Source of the DNA: Loktanella fryxellensis
GTDB taxonomy: Bacteria > Pseudomonadota > Alphaproteobacteria > Rhodobacterales > Rhodobacteraceae
Length of the DNA stretch: 64,000 bases
Direction of reading: 5' to 3'
NCBI RefSeq assembly: GCF_900110065.1
Contig: NZ_FOCI01000002.1
Span: 124,001 to 188,000 of the forward strand
Shown: positions 35,085-43,374 of the stretch, in pieces
How positions within the stretch are numbered: position 1 is the stretch's first letter
Layout of the letters: each line of letters begins with the position of its first letter
Program-made: the position numbers and the translations under genes
The notes under the pieces: model-generated
The model's database searches: none
Told to the model about the DNA's origin: nothing
Seen by the model: only the letters and a program-made list of their open reading frames with translations

Positions 35085-36752
35085 ATGAGACACCTTTTGA
35101 TGACCACCGCACTGATCTGTGCGGCCACCCTGCCACGTGCCGAGGATGCGGCGCTGGTGGTGGGCGTCCCGGATTACCAGACACTGCGCACGCTGCGCGG
35201 CGTGGGTGACGTGGTCGATGCAGGCCGGACCCTGCGCGATCTGGGATTCGTGCTGCACGGCACGGCGGCGGCGCCCGACCTTCAGAGCGAGGCCAACCGC
35301 TTCGCCGAGACCGCAGCCGGGGCGGAGCGTCTGGTGGTCGTGCTGGCGGGGCGGTTCGTCACGGACGGCGCGCGCACATGGCTGATGCCCGCGGATGCCC
35401 GGACGCCTGCGCCGTTCAGCGTGGCGGATGGTGCCATTTCGGTCGAGACAGCGTTGCAGACGCTCGCTGCCGCTCCGGGGGCTGCAATCCTCGTGCTGGG
35501 GCGCGATGGGCGCGACGACGGCGATCTGGGGGCCGGATTGCGCAGCGGCATCGGGGCGCTGGACATACCCAGTGGCGTGACCGTGATCGAAGGGCCGGTC
35601 GACGCGGCGGCGACCCTGTTGCGCCGCGTGATCGCGGTGCCGGGCGGCGATGTCATCGCGGGCCTCGACGATATCGACGACCTCACCGGGGCCGGGTTCT
35701 TGCCCGCATCTCTCGTCCTCGTGGCAGCGGACACGCAGCCGGCCACCGCGACGCCGCCCGTCGTCGCGCCACCCGTGGTCGTCCCGCCCGTCGCGGTCGC
35801 CGATGCAGATTCGACGGCCTGGACCGAAGCGCGGGCTGCCGATACCGAAGCGGCCTATACCCGCTACCTTGACCGGTTTCCGCAGGGTGCGCAGGCGGAC
35901 GGTGCCGTCACCCGGTTGCGTGAATTGCGCGATCCGAACCGCGCCGTGTCCGGCATCGAACAGGCGCTGAACCTGTCGCTGGAGGCGCGCCGCGCCGTGC
36001 AGCGCAATTTGCAGGTGCTGGGATATGACACGCGGGGTGTGGACGGGATCTGGGGGTCAGGCACGCGCGACGCGATCCGGCGTTGGCAGGCCGCCAACGG
36101 TGTGGCGCAGAACGGCTATGTCGATGCGTCGCAGATCGCGCTGATCGGCCAGCAGACCGCCACCCGGTCTGCGCAACTGGCTGCCGAGCAAGAGGCGCAG
36201 CGCGCCACGCAACTGCAGGCCGACCGCGCATACTGGGCCGAGATGAGCGATCTGGGCACTGCGGCGGGTCTGCAGGCCTATCTGGACCGGTATCCCGATG
36301 GCGAGAATGCCGATCGCGCGCGGGAGGCCTTGGACAGGAGCGCGCGGGTTGCGCGCCGGAACGCCGAGGAGGCGGACCGTGCGCTGTGGGACCGCGTTCA
36401 GGAGGCCAATGACGGATCGGCATACCGCGACTATCTGGCCCAGCAACCGGATGGACGGTTCCGGGCGGACGCCGAAGAGCGGCTGCGCCGTCTGGAACAG
36501 GATGCGGAGGTCGACGATGCCACCGCCGCAGCCGTGGCGCGCGAGAATGCCCTCGGACTCGATCCGATCGCGATGCGGCTGGTCGAGGCGCGCCTTGCGC
36601 AGATCGGCCTTGATCCGGGCACCATCGACGGGCGCATCACCCGCGATACGCGGCGGGCGATCAGCCGGTATCAGCGCGACAACGGGCTGACTGACACGGG
36701 CTATCTCGATCAGTCGGTCGTGTCGCGGATGCTGACGGACGCCTTCCGGTAA
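35085..36752 (+). CDS. Secreted pseudo-caspase (C14-like) protein with TPR-like repeats and two peptidoglycan-binding domains
   Basis: The 555-residue protein has a signal peptide (LLMTTALICAATLPRA). The N-terminal ~200 residues look like a caspase-fold domain (ALVVGVPDYQTLRTLRGVGDVVDAGRTLRDLGF), but the positions that normally hold the GHG His and DACR Cys read VVLAGRF and ILVLGRDG, so the catalytic dyad is missing. A Pro/Val-rich linker (VVAPPVVVPPVAV) follows, then three related TPR-like units (AYTRYLDRFPQGAQADGAV; LQAYLDRYPDGENADRARE; AYRDYLAQQPDGRFRADAEE). Two PF01471-type peptidoglycan-binding modules sit near residues 305-350 (LGYDTRGVDGIWGSGTRDAI) and at the C-terminus (IGLDPGTIDGRITRDTRRAI). 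Periplasmic wall-associated role is inferred. Confidence 0.78.
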   Translation: MRHLLMTTALICAATLPRAEDAALVVGVPDYQTLRTLRGVGDVVDAGRTLRDLGFVLHGTAAAPDLQSEANRFAETAAGAERLVVVLAGRFVTDGARTWLMPADARTPAPFSVADGAISVETALQTLAAAPGAAILVLGRDGRDDGDLGAGLRSGIGALDIPSGVTVIEGPVDAAATLLRRVIAVPGGDVIAGLDDIDDLTGAGFLPASLVLVAADTQPATATPPVVAPPVVVPPVAVADADSTAWTEARAADTEAAYTRYLDRFPQGAQADGAVTRLRELRDPNRAVSGIEQALNLSLEARRAVQRNLQVLGYDTRGVDGIWGSGTRDAIRRWQAANGVAQNGYVDASQIALIGQQTATRSAQLAAEQEAQRATQLQADRAYWAEMSDLGTAAGLQAYLDRYPDGENADRAREALDRSARVARRNAEEADRALWDRVQEANDGSAYRDYLAQQPDGRFRADAEERLRRLEQDAEVDDATAAAVARENALGLDPIAMRLVEARLAQIGLDPGTIDGRITRDTRRAISRYQRDNGLTDTGYLDQSVVSRMLTDAFR

Positions 36753-36754
36753 TG

Positions 36755-36790
36755 GCGTCCCCGTCCGGATGACTGACCGGGCGGGGACGC
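36755..36790. terminator. Bidirectional terminator between convergent genes
   Basis: GCGTCCCCG (36755-36763) pairs with CGGGGACGC (36782-36790); inside them TCCGG can pair with CCGG-type sequence. It lies two bases after the stop of the plus-strand gene and 23 bases before the stop of the minus-strand one, so it can end transcription from both sides. Confidence 0.65.
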
Positions 36791-36812
36791 TCGCACTGGT
36801 GACACGCGCAGG

Positions 36813-38072
36813 TTACGGGACCGGGGCGAAGCGTTCCATCACCAGCCGCACGATGCCGGCCCGGTCGCCGACCTGCTTCAGCGCAATCAGGTATGTGCCG
36901 GGCTGAGTCCGTTCGGCAATCTGCGCGTTCGTGCCCGGCGGGGTGTCGTCGTTGAACGCCACTTCGCGACCCAGATCGTCGTACATCGCCAGCCAGGGGT
37001 CGTCGTCGGTGCCGATGGCGATCGCCTCGACCAGCAGCAGGCCGGGGGTATCAAGCGTCACGCTGAACCACTTGGCCGTGCCGGTCGCCTCGACATCCTG
37101 CCGCAGCCGACCTGACAGATCGCCCAGATCGGTGATGTCCACCGACCCGTCCAGCGGCGGCGACGCCTCGCCGCGGTCATAGAGTGCAGCGAGCGCCGCC
37201 GCCGGATCATAGGCCAGAACGGCCACGTCGATCGGCAGCGTCGTGTCGCTGATCGCATCCAGACCGATGCAGTATTCGCCCGTCTCCAGCGGCATGGTCT
37301 GATCGATGCGCGAATCGAGACCGTCGAAATCGTCGTTCGCGGCAATCTCGTTCCCGTTCATGTCGCGCAGGGTCAGGACCGGGTCGGCGTTGGAATTGGT
37401 CGCCGTCAGCGACACCGCGCGCGGTTCGGTCACGCTGAACCGGGCATAGGGGGCCGCGTCCGCGCTGTCCGTATAGGTCAGGGCGTCGGTCGTGAACACG
37501 CCAAGGTCGCGGCCTGAGGCGCAGCCTGCGACGATGTCCTCTGGCGACGCATCGGACCCACCATCGTCGATCATGCCGTCGTCGGCGTCGTTCATGCCGG
37601 TGGTCAGCGCCTCCATCTCTGGGCGACCGACACGGACGAAGGCGGTCATCGGCGAATCGTCGTAGCTGCGCACGACCGCGCAATAGGTGCCGGGTTCCAG
37701 CGCCGTTTCGATGCGCGATGCCCCGTTGCCGCCCGAATCGTCGTCGCTGGCCACTTCCGCGCCGGTGCTGTCCAGCAGCGTCATCGTGGGATCGCCCGCA
37801 CCGCGCCCTGCGGCTTCGATGCGCACATCCGTGGCTTCACCGATGCTGAACAGGCCGACATAGGCATTGCCGTTCAGAACCAGCGCCATCTGTTCCGCAT
37901 GGGTGTCCAGTGCCGACACGTCCGACCCGTCGGCATCGCCGCCAATCCACTGACCGCCCAATGCAGCTTCGCCGCAGTCCATGTCCTGCGCAAACGACGG
38001 GGTCGCCGCCAGTCCCGACAGGGTCAGTGCGGTGGTGGCGACGAAAATGGATTTCAGACGCAAGGCTGGCAT
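36813..38072 (-). CDS. Secreted protein built of PPC-like (pre-peptidase C-terminal) repeats
   Basis: The 419-residue protein has a signal peptide (SIFVATTALTLSGLAATPSFAQ). The mature part holds at least three copies of a beta-sandwich unit recognisable by the ending G-T/E-Y-x-(C/I) after a D-D or ND element: IEAAGRGAGDPTMTLLDSTGAEVASDDDSGG...ETALEPGTYCAVV (about 85-135), LTATNSNADPVLTLRDMNGNEIAANDDF...LETGEYCIGL (about 220-265) and DPWLAMYDDLGREVAFNDD...RTQPGTYLIALKQV (about 355-405). This matches PPC domains found in secreted proteins. It is acidic, likely periplasmic or extracellular. No catalytic domain was seen. It is convergent with the pseudo-caspase gene. Confidence 0.75.
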   Translation of the reverse strand: MPALRLKSIFVATTALTLSGLAATPSFAQDMDCGEAALGGQWIGGDADGSDVSALDTHAEQMALVLNGNAYVGLFSIGEATDVRIEAAGRGAGDPTMTLLDSTGAEVASDDDSGGNGASRIETALEPGTYCAVVRSYDDSPMTAFVRVGRPEMEALTTGMNDADDGMIDDGGSDASPEDIVAGCASGRDLGVFTTDALTYTDSADAAPYARFSVTEPRAVSLTATNSNADPVLTLRDMNGNEIAANDDFDGLDSRIDQTMPLETGEYCIGLDAISDTTLPIDVAVLAYDPAAALAALYDRGEASPPLDGSVDITDLGDLSGRLRQDVEATGTAKWFSVTLDTPGLLLVEAIAIGTDDDPWLAMYDDLGREVAFNDDTPPGTNAQIAERTQPGTYLIALKQVGDRAGIVRLVMERFAPVP

Positions 38073-38136
38073 GATCGGGGAACCTTCTGTGACCGATGTG
38101 ATCCAGATTAACCCGGCCAGTCGACATTACGCTACG

Positions 38137-38167
38137 AAAAAGGCCGCGTTCCTTGCGGAACGCGGCC
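38137..38167 (-). terminator. Intrinsic terminator of rpmJ
   Basis: Reading on the minus strand, an 11-bp stem (GGCCGCGTTCC / GGAACGCGGCC, loop GCAA) is followed by TTTTT. It ends transcription of rpmJ 25 bases after its stop codon. Confidence 0.88.
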
Positions 38168-38191
38168 CTGATCTGGAAACCAGTCCGGGTG

Positions 38192-38317
38192 TCAGCCCTG
38201 ACGGGCCTTGAACCGGGGTTGCGTCTTGTTGATCACATAGACACGGCCCTTGCGGCGCACGACGCGGCAATCGCGGTGGCGCTGCTTGAGCGAGCGGAGG
38301 GAGTTACGCACTTTCAT
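38192..38317 (-). CDS. rpmJ: 50S ribosomal protein L36 (rpmJ, type B, 41 residues)
   Basis: The short gene encodes [20 protein letters not shown] and continues [21 protein letters not shown]. This is the alternative 41-residue L36 of the type common in alphaproteobacteria: the zinc-ribbon cysteines of the classical L36 are reduced to a single Cys at residue 17. L36 binds 23S rRNA in the large subunit. AGGAGCC precedes the ATG. A clear intrinsic terminator follows, and tRNA-Val lies upstream on the same strand, about 80 bases away. Confidence 0.95.
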   Translation of the reverse strand: MKVRNSLRSLKQRHRDCRVVRRKGRVYVINKTQPRFKARQG

Positions 38318-38399
38318 GTCGAAAGGCTCCTCTTGTCGCGGCGCGGCGGTTGCGCCTTGGGTTAACGATATGGGGGCCGCCTTGGGCCCCCGCGAATTC

Positions 38400-38475
38400 T
38401 GGTGGACGATACTGGGATCGAACCAGTGACCCCTTCGATGTCAACGAAGTGCTCTACCGCTGAGCTAATCATCCA
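38400..38475 (-). tRNA. tRNA-Val (anticodon GAC)
   Basis: On the minus strand the 76 bases from 38475 to 38400 fold as a complete tRNA. The acceptor stem TGGATGA / TCGTCCA is followed by an encoded CCA. The D-arm TAGCTCAGCGGTAGAGC, the anticodon arm CTTCGTTGACATCGAAG (anticodon GAC) and the T-arm CTGGTTCGATCCCAG are all intact. GAC reads GUC/GUU valine codons; the first base is U as in other alphaproteobacterial Val(GAC) tRNAs. Confidence 0.96.
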
Positions 38476-38628
38476 TGCCGTTTGCTGTCTGCCATCGTCC
38501 CCGGAAAGGCCGGTCGCGCGGGCAGAACCGCGTCGGGTAGGCGGTCTATAAAAGGATCACCGGGGGGGATCAAGGGCTTTTGGAGTTTAATGCAAAGGCG
38601 CTATCTATGACCGAGGACAGGAGCGTGC

Positions 38629-39483
38629 ATGACCCATATCGCCTATGATCTCTGGCTGCCTCACGTCGTCACGACGGGTGTCGTCTTTGCCTCGCCCCAC
38701 AGCGGCAGCGATTACGGGCAGGCGTTTCTGGCGCAGGCGCGGCTGGACCCCCATGCGATCCGGTCGTCCGAGGATGCGTATGTGGACCAGCTGTTCCGCA
38801 CGGCCCCCGACCACGGCGCACCTTTGCTGAGCGCGCGCACGCCGCGCGCCTTCGTCGATTTCAACCGCGCCCCGGACGAGCTGGACCCCGCCCTGATCGA
38901 AGGGGCCGCGCGCCTGCCGCACAATCCGCGCGTCGCCAGCGGCCTTGGCGTCATTCCGCGCGTCGTGGCGGGCGGGCGGGCGATCTACAGTGGCAAGATA
39001 TCCCTTGCACAGGCACATGGCCGCCTGACGACGCACTGGCGGCCGTGGCACGACCGGTTGCAGGCGCTGATGGACGCCGCGCGGCGGGATCATGGTCAGG
39101 CGATTCTGATCGACTGCCACTCCATGCCGCGCGAGGCGCTGTCGCAGGTCGGCGGACGGCGGCCCGACGTGGTGATCGGCGACCGCTTCGGCGCGTCCGC
39201 CAGCGCCGCCGTCGTGGCCATGATCGAAGCGGCGCTGACCGATGCCGGGTTGCGTGTGGTGCGCAACATGCCGTTCGCCGGCGCCTACGTCACGCAGGCC
39301 TATGGCCGACCTGCCCGCCGCCAACATGCCGTCCAGATCGAGATCGACCGCAGCCTCTACATGGACGAGGCGACGCTGGACAAGCGACACGATTTCGACG
39401 ACCTGCAGCGGGTGCTGGATGGCGCGATCGCCACCATCGCCGCTGCTGGCCGTGCCGATGCCATGGCCCACGCCGCCGAATAA
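38629..39483 (+). CDS. N-formylglutamate amidohydrolase family protein
   Basis: The 284-residue protein shows the family blocks VVFASPHSGSDYGQAFL, RSSEDAYVDQLF, LLSARTPRAFVDFNRAPDELDP, ILIDCHSMP and NMPFAGAYVTQAYGRP. N-formylglutamate amidohydrolases release formate and glutamate in one version of histidine degradation; the metal-binding residues (His, Asp/Glu in SPHSG, SEDAYVD and DCHSMP) are present. No other hut genes are here, so the physiological substrate may differ. Near the end the sequence QIEIDRSLYMDE is also conserved. It precedes the SLC13 transporter by 18 bases, possibly in one operon. Confidence 0.9.
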   Translation: MTHIAYDLWLPHVVTTGVVFASPHSGSDYGQAFLAQARLDPHAIRSSEDAYVDQLFRTAPDHGAPLLSARTPRAFVDFNRAPDELDPALIEGAARLPHNPRVASGLGVIPRVVAGGRAIYSGKISLAQAHGRLTTHWRPWHDRLQALMDAARRDHGQAILIDCHSMPREALSQVGGRRPDVVIGDRFGASASAAVVAMIEAALTDAGLRVVRNMPFAGAYVTQAYGRPARRQHAVQIEIDRSLYMDEATLDKRHDFDDLQRVLDGAIATIAAAGRADAMAHAAE

Positions 39484-39501
39484 AGCTTTATCCTGGATCC
39501 T

Positions 39502-41295
39502 ATGACCGATTTCATTTCCGCCGACATGGCCCCGCTCGTGGCCCTCGGGCTGCTCGTTGTGATGCTGGCCGCCTTCATCTGGGAAAAATACCCGCCGGAG
39601 GTGACGGCCGCCGTCGCTGCCGGTGTGTTCATCGTGCTGGGCCTGACCCCCACGGATCAGGTGCTGGGCGCGTTCTCGAACGAAGCACCGATCACCATCG
39701 CCGCGATGTTCGTGCTGTCCGGGGCGCTGGTGCGGACCGGCCTGCTGGAGGCGTTGTCGAACGGCATCGTGGGTCTGGCCGAGAAACGCCCCATGATGGC
39801 CGCCGCAGCCTTCGTCACCGCCACGGTGGTCGGGTCGGCCTTCGTGAACAACACGCCGGTGGTGCTGGTGCTGATTCCCGTCGTGATCCGGCTGGCGCAG
39901 TCGCTGGACATGGCGCCCACGCGCCTGCTTATTCCGCTGTCCTATGTGGCGATCATGGGCGGCACGCTGACGCTGATCGGCACGTCCACGAACATCCTGA
40001 TTTCGGGCGTGGCGACGCAACAGGGGTTGGAGCCGTTCGGGATCTTCGAGATCGCGCCGGTCGGTGCGGTCGTCGTGGGCACGGGCCTTGTCGCCCTGCT
40101 CGTGCTGGGGCCGCTGCTGCTGCCCGCGCGCGGTGGCGACACCGATGGCGAGGATGAACGCAACACCACCTATCTGACCGAGGTGCGCGTGACGGACAAG
40201 TTCACCGGCATCGACAAGCCAGTGCCCGAGATCGGCACATTCGGCCATGCGGGCGTGCAGGTCACGGGCATCCGGCAGGGCGGCACCCTGCGCCGCGACA
40301 ACCTGGCCGATCACGTGCTGAAGGTGGGCGACGAGGTGATCCTGCGCGCCACCATGTCCGAGTTGCTGACGCTCCATGCGGCGACGGGTCTGGTCGTGGG
40401 CTATCGCCGCGGTGCCGCGCCCACCGGCGTGTCCGACGGCGATCTGATGGTCGCCGAGGCGGTCGTGACCGCCGGGCGGCGCGGCGGCAGTCAGACGCTG
40501 GACCAGATGTCGCTGGGCACGCGCCACGGGATGCGTGTCCTTGGCGCGCATCGCCACGGCCACCAGATCGGCCCCGACCTGCGGACCGTGACTCTGCGCG
40601 CCGCCGATTCGCTGCTGCTGGAAGGGACGCCGAGCGCGTTCCAGCAACTGTCGAGTGCGGGCGACCTGATGACGGTCAGCCTGTCGCAGGGCCGCGCCTA
40701 CCGACGGGCGCGTGCGCCACTGGCGCTGGTGTCGTTGCTGGCGGTCATCGGGCTGGCCGCCTTCAATGTGGCCCCCATCGCCGTGTTGGCTCTGGTCGCC
40801 GTCGCCTTCATCCTGCTGATGCGTTGCATCGACAGCGACGAGGCGTGGGGTGCCATCGACGCGCAGATCATCGTGCTGATCTTTGCCATGCTGATCGTGG
40901 GCATCGGTCTGCAACAAACCGGCGCGGTGCAACTGATCGTGGAAACGCTTGCACCGTTCCTCGACGGTCTGCCGCCGATCCTGCTGCTGGCGGCGCTCTA
41001 TGCGGTGACCTCGATCCTGACCGAGATGGTGACGAACTCTGCCGTGGCGGTGATCCTGACGCCGATCGCGGTGGGGTTGGCGACGCAGGCGGGCTTCGAC
41101 CCGCGGCCGTTCGTCGTGGCCGTGATGTTCGGGGCATCCGCCAGCTTTGCGACGCCGATCGGCTATCAGACCAACACGCTGGTCTACGGTGCCGGCGACT
41201 ATCGGTTCAGCGATTTCCTCAAGATCGGGATCCCGATGAACGTGATCGTGGGGGCCGCAAGCGTCCTTGCCATCCCGCTGTTCTTTCCGTTCTAA
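39502..41295 (+). CDS. SLC13/DASS-family permease with internal TrkA-C (RCK_C) domains
   Basis: The 597-residue membrane protein has N-terminal helices with the DASS pattern (FVNNTPVVLVLIPVV, LSYVAIMGGTLTLIGTSTNI), then a hydrophilic block of two TrkA-C-like domains over residues about 215-395 (e.g., GVQVTGIRQGGTLRRDNLADHVLKVGDEVILRA and VLGAHRHGHQIGPDLRTVTLRAADSLLLEG), and a second set of helices ending with AVAVILTPIAVGLA and IGYQTNTLVYG. Such proteins are sodium-coupled transporters of sulfate, di- or tricarboxylates. The specificity is not shown; the neighbour upstream is an amidohydrolase, which hints at a carboxylate. Confidence 0.88.
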   Translation: MTDFISADMAPLVALGLLVVMLAAFIWEKYPPEVTAAVAAGVFIVLGLTPTDQVLGAFSNEAPITIAAMFVLSGALVRTGLLEALSNGIVGLAEKRPMMAAAAFVTATVVGSAFVNNTPVVLVLIPVVIRLAQSLDMAPTRLLIPLSYVAIMGGTLTLIGTSTNILISGVATQQGLEPFGIFEIAPVGAVVVGTGLVALLVLGPLLLPARGGDTDGEDERNTTYLTEVRVTDKFTGIDKPVPEIGTFGHAGVQVTGIRQGGTLRRDNLADHVLKVGDEVILRATMSELLTLHAATGLVVGYRRGAAPTGVSDGDLMVAEAVVTAGRRGGSQTLDQMSLGTRHGMRVLGAHRHGHQIGPDLRTVTLRAADSLLLEGTPSAFQQLSSAGDLMTVSLSQGRAYRRARAPLALVSLLAVIGLAAFNVAPIAVLALVAVAFILLMRCIDSDEAWGAIDAQIIVLIFAMLIVGIGLQQTGAVQLIVETLAPFLDGLPPILLLAALYAVTSILTEMVTNSAVAVILTPIAVGLATQAGFDPRPFVVAVMFGASASFATPIGYQTNTLVYGAGDYRFSDFLKIGIPMNVIVGAASVLAIPLFFPF

Positions 41296-41317
41296 GCTGA
41301 CTTGGGGCGCGCGGCTC

Positions 41318-41418
41318 AGCGCAGCGCGCGCCCCTTGATGCCTAGCGCAGCGCGCGCCCCTTGATGCCTAGCGCAGCGCGCGCCCCTTGATGCCTAGCGC
41401 AGCGCGCGCCCCTTGATG
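41318..41418. repeat. 26-bp tandem repeat, nearly four copies, derived from the 3' end of dinB
   Basis: Four identical copies of a 26-base unit (core GCGCGCGCCCCTTGATG) begin at 41318, 41344, 41370 and 41396; the last is 23 bases before diverging. The fourth copy contains the dinB end (codons for I-K-G-R-A-L-R and the stop), so the other three are extra duplications beyond the stop. No divergence is visible between copies, so the expansion is recent. The array lies between the convergent SLC13 and dinB ends, about 23 bases after the SLC13 stop. Confidence 0.95.
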
Positions 41419-42647
41419 ATCGCGTCGGCACCGAACCGCTGCCGGATCGCGTCCGCAGCGCGCTCTGCCGCCACCCGCCGGTCCGCCTGCGGATCCAAGA
41501 GGTCGCCGCTGGGGTCCGCCAGATGCGCACCCGTCAACTCCGAGATGCCGACGCCCAGCAACCGATAGGTGGGGTGCGGGGCGGCCGCATCGAACAGGGC
41601 GCGTGCCGTGCGATAGATGGTGTCGGCGATCTGCGTGGGATGCCGCAGGGCGTGCCTGCGCGTGATCAGCCCGTGATCACTGCGCTTCAGCTTCAGCGTC
41701 ACGACGCGCCCCGCCAGATCCTTGGCCTTGGCCCGCGCGCTGACCTTTTCCGCCATGCGCCAGATATGCCCGTCGAGGATGTCGACATCGCCCGTGTCCG
41801 CATGGAACGTCGTCTCGTTCGACAATCCGCGCACAGGCACGTGGGCGCTGATGCGCCGCCCGTCCTGTCCGCGCGCCAACTGCCACAGCCGGTCGCCCAT
41901 GCCGCCGAAACGGTCGTTCAGATCGCGCCGGTCCCAGCGCAGCAGATCGTCGAAGGTGCGGATGCCCGCCTGCGCCAGACTGTCCTGACCGACTTCGCCG
42001 ATGCCCCAGATCAACCGGACGGAGCGGGGCCGCAGGAATTCCGTCGTTTCGGCCTGCCCGATGATGGAAAAGCCGCGCGGCTTGTCCAGATCGGATGCGA
42101 CCTTGGCCAGAAACTTGTTGTGGGACAATCCGATGGAGCCTGTCAGCCCCAACTCGTCCTTCATCCGCTTGACCAGCCGCGCCAGCATGACGGCGGGCGG
42201 CGCGCCGTGCAGTCGCGCGGTGCCGGTCATGTCGAGGAACGCCTCGTCGAGGCTGAGCGGCTCGACCACCGGCGTCAGGTCGTCCATCATCGCCCGGATC
42301 GCGCGGGACGCGGCCACATAGGCGTCGAACCGCGGCTTCACGATGACCGCATCGGGGCACAGCTTCAGCGCCTGGAACATCGGCATGGCCGATTTCACGC
42401 CGCGGATGCGGGCGACGTAGCAGGCGGTCGATACGACCCCGCGCCGTCCGCCGCCGATGATGACTGGCTTGTCGGCCAGTTCCGGGTTGTCGCGCTTTTC
42501 CACGCTCGCATAGAATGCGTCGCAGTCCATGTGCGCGATGGTCAGATCGAAGAGCTCTGGGTGGCTGGTCATGCGGGGACTGCCGCAGGCCGGGCAGCGC
42601 CGACCTGTGTCGTGTGTTGTCAGGCAATCGCGGCAAAGGCTGGGCAT
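41394..42647 (-). CDS. dinB: DNA polymerase IV (DinB/Y-family)
   Basis: The 417-residue error-prone polymerase has an N-terminal zinc-finger-like extension (CRDCLTTHDTGRRCPACGS) before the Y-family palm motif IAHMDCDAFYASVEKRDNPEL (metal-binding Asp and conserved Y), then SLDEAFLDMTGT (the second catalytic Asp-Glu), SIGLSHNKFLAKVASDLDKPRG, the helix-hairpin-helix WGIGEVGQDSLAQAGI, and the little-finger domain (LKRSDHGLITRRHALRHPTQI). The sequence ends with IIKGRALR at 41397, followed by TAG. The 3' end has been tandemly duplicated beyond the stop. The start lies 22 bases from the divergent NUDIX gene. Confidence 0.95.
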   Translation of the reverse strand: MPSLCRDCLTTHDTGRRCPACGSPRMTSHPELFDLTIAHMDCDAFYASVEKRDNPELADKPVIIGGGRRGVVSTACYVARIRGVKSAMPMFQALKLCPDAVIVKPRFDAYVAASRAIRAMMDDLTPVVEPLSLDEAFLDMTGTARLHGAPPAVMLARLVKRMKDELGLTGSIGLSHNKFLAKVASDLDKPRGFSIIGQAETTEFLRPRSVRLIWGIGEVGQDSLAQAGIRTFDDLLRWDRRDLNDRFGGMGDRLWQLARGQDGRRISAHVPVRGLSNETTFHADTGDVDILDGHIWRMAEKVSARAKAKDLAGRVVTLKLKRSDHGLITRRHALRHPTQIADTIYRTARALFDAAAPHPTYRLLGVGISELTGAHLADPSGDLLDPQADRRVAAERAADAIRQRFGADAIIKGRALR

Positions 42648-42669
42648 GGGATCAATCTAGGGGGTGCGC

Positions 42670-43128
42670 ATGACGACGGCAACGCAGGACCCGTCGGGTT
42701 TCGACGGGGCCAAGGTCGCGCTGTTTCTTGGTCGGCGGCTGTTGCTGATCCAGCGCAACGATCGCCCCGATATCCCGTGGCCCGGCCAGTGGGATTTTCC
42801 CGGCGGCAGGCGCGAAGGGGCCGAGACGCCGTTCCAGACCGTCCAGCGCGAAACACGCGAGGAGGTGGGGCTGACCCTGACCCCCGCCGACGTGATCTGG
42901 CAGCACCGCAGCCTGCGCGGCGATGGTGCGATCGTCTGGTTCTTCGTTGCACGCCTGCCCGCCGGGTCCTGCGTGACCTTCGGTGACGAGGGACAGGGCT
43001 GGCAGCTGACCGACACGACCACGGCCCTGCACATGACGGACCTGATCGGCACTTTGCAACAGCGCCTCGCCCTGTGGATCGCGGGGCAGGCCGCGTGCGA
43101 CCCCGCGTATGCCGGACTGTCCAACTGA
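42670..43128 (+). CDS. NUDIX hydrolase
   Basis: The 152-residue protein has the NUDIX box GGRREGAETPFQTVQRETREEVGL split as Gx5Ex7RExxEExGL, with all metal-binding residues. It is preceded by PWPGQWDFP, as in MutT/NudG-like enzymes, which hydrolyse (oxidised) nucleoside triphosphates or nucleotide-linked phospho compounds. AGGGGGT lies five bases before the ATG at 42670. It is followed after 246 bases by the ynjF-like gene, and then ynjBCD. In E. coli nudG is next to ynjF and ynjBCD, so the gene neighbourhood is shared. Confidence 0.88.
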   Translation: MTTATQDPSGFDGAKVALFLGRRLLLIQRNDRPDIPWPGQWDFPGGRREGAETPFQTVQRETREEVGLTLTPADVIWQHRSLRGDGAIVWFFVARLPAGSCVTFGDEGQGWQLTDTTTALHMTDLIGTLQQRLALWIAGQAACDPAYAGLSN

Positions 43129-43200
43129 CACGGCCTTGCACCGCACCGCCTGCCGCACCCGGACTGCCATCGCCGCCGTGGGGCGTCCCATCCCGCCCCT

Positions 43201-43270
43201 CATCTTGCCGCAAATACTCCGGGGGGCGGCGCGTGCTGCGCCGGGGGGGGGGCTGGCCCCCCAGCACCCT
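43201..43270. repeat. Palindromic intergenic repeat (REP-like), copy 2
   Basis: This copy reads, on the minus strand, as a G-rich/C-rich hairpin, a second hairpin GGCGC..GCGCC, and the tail CCCCCCGGAGTATTTGCGGC followed by AAGATG. The same order (hairpin, hairpin, tail) is found at 47622-47697 in the opposite orientation. Together they define a ~70-base element. It occupies part of the 246 bases between the NUDIX and ynjF-like genes; nothing else was recognised there. Confidence 0.8.
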
Positions 43271-43374
43271 CGATGCGATAACTGCCGGCCATTGCAACCG
43301 CCTCACGTTGCCGTGGCCCGGATTGCGCTGTGCCTCCCGCTCGGTCACAACGACGTCATCGCTAGGATCGCCAC

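Noticed and set aside
38605-40932. Minus-strand open frame of 775 codons opposite the amidohydrolase and SLC13 genes
   Set aside because: Shadow of two genes with clear motifs; composition is Arg/Gln/His-rich.
41342-41530. Short minus-strand frame across the tandem repeat (62 codons)
   Set aside because: It is a by-product of reading the duplicated dinB 3' end in another frame and overlaps dinB itself.
43129-43374. Gap between the NUDIX and ynjF-like genes as a possible riboswitch (for example TPP)
   Set aside because: The conserved TPP riboswitch core was not seen; the gap is largely explained by a palindromic repeat.
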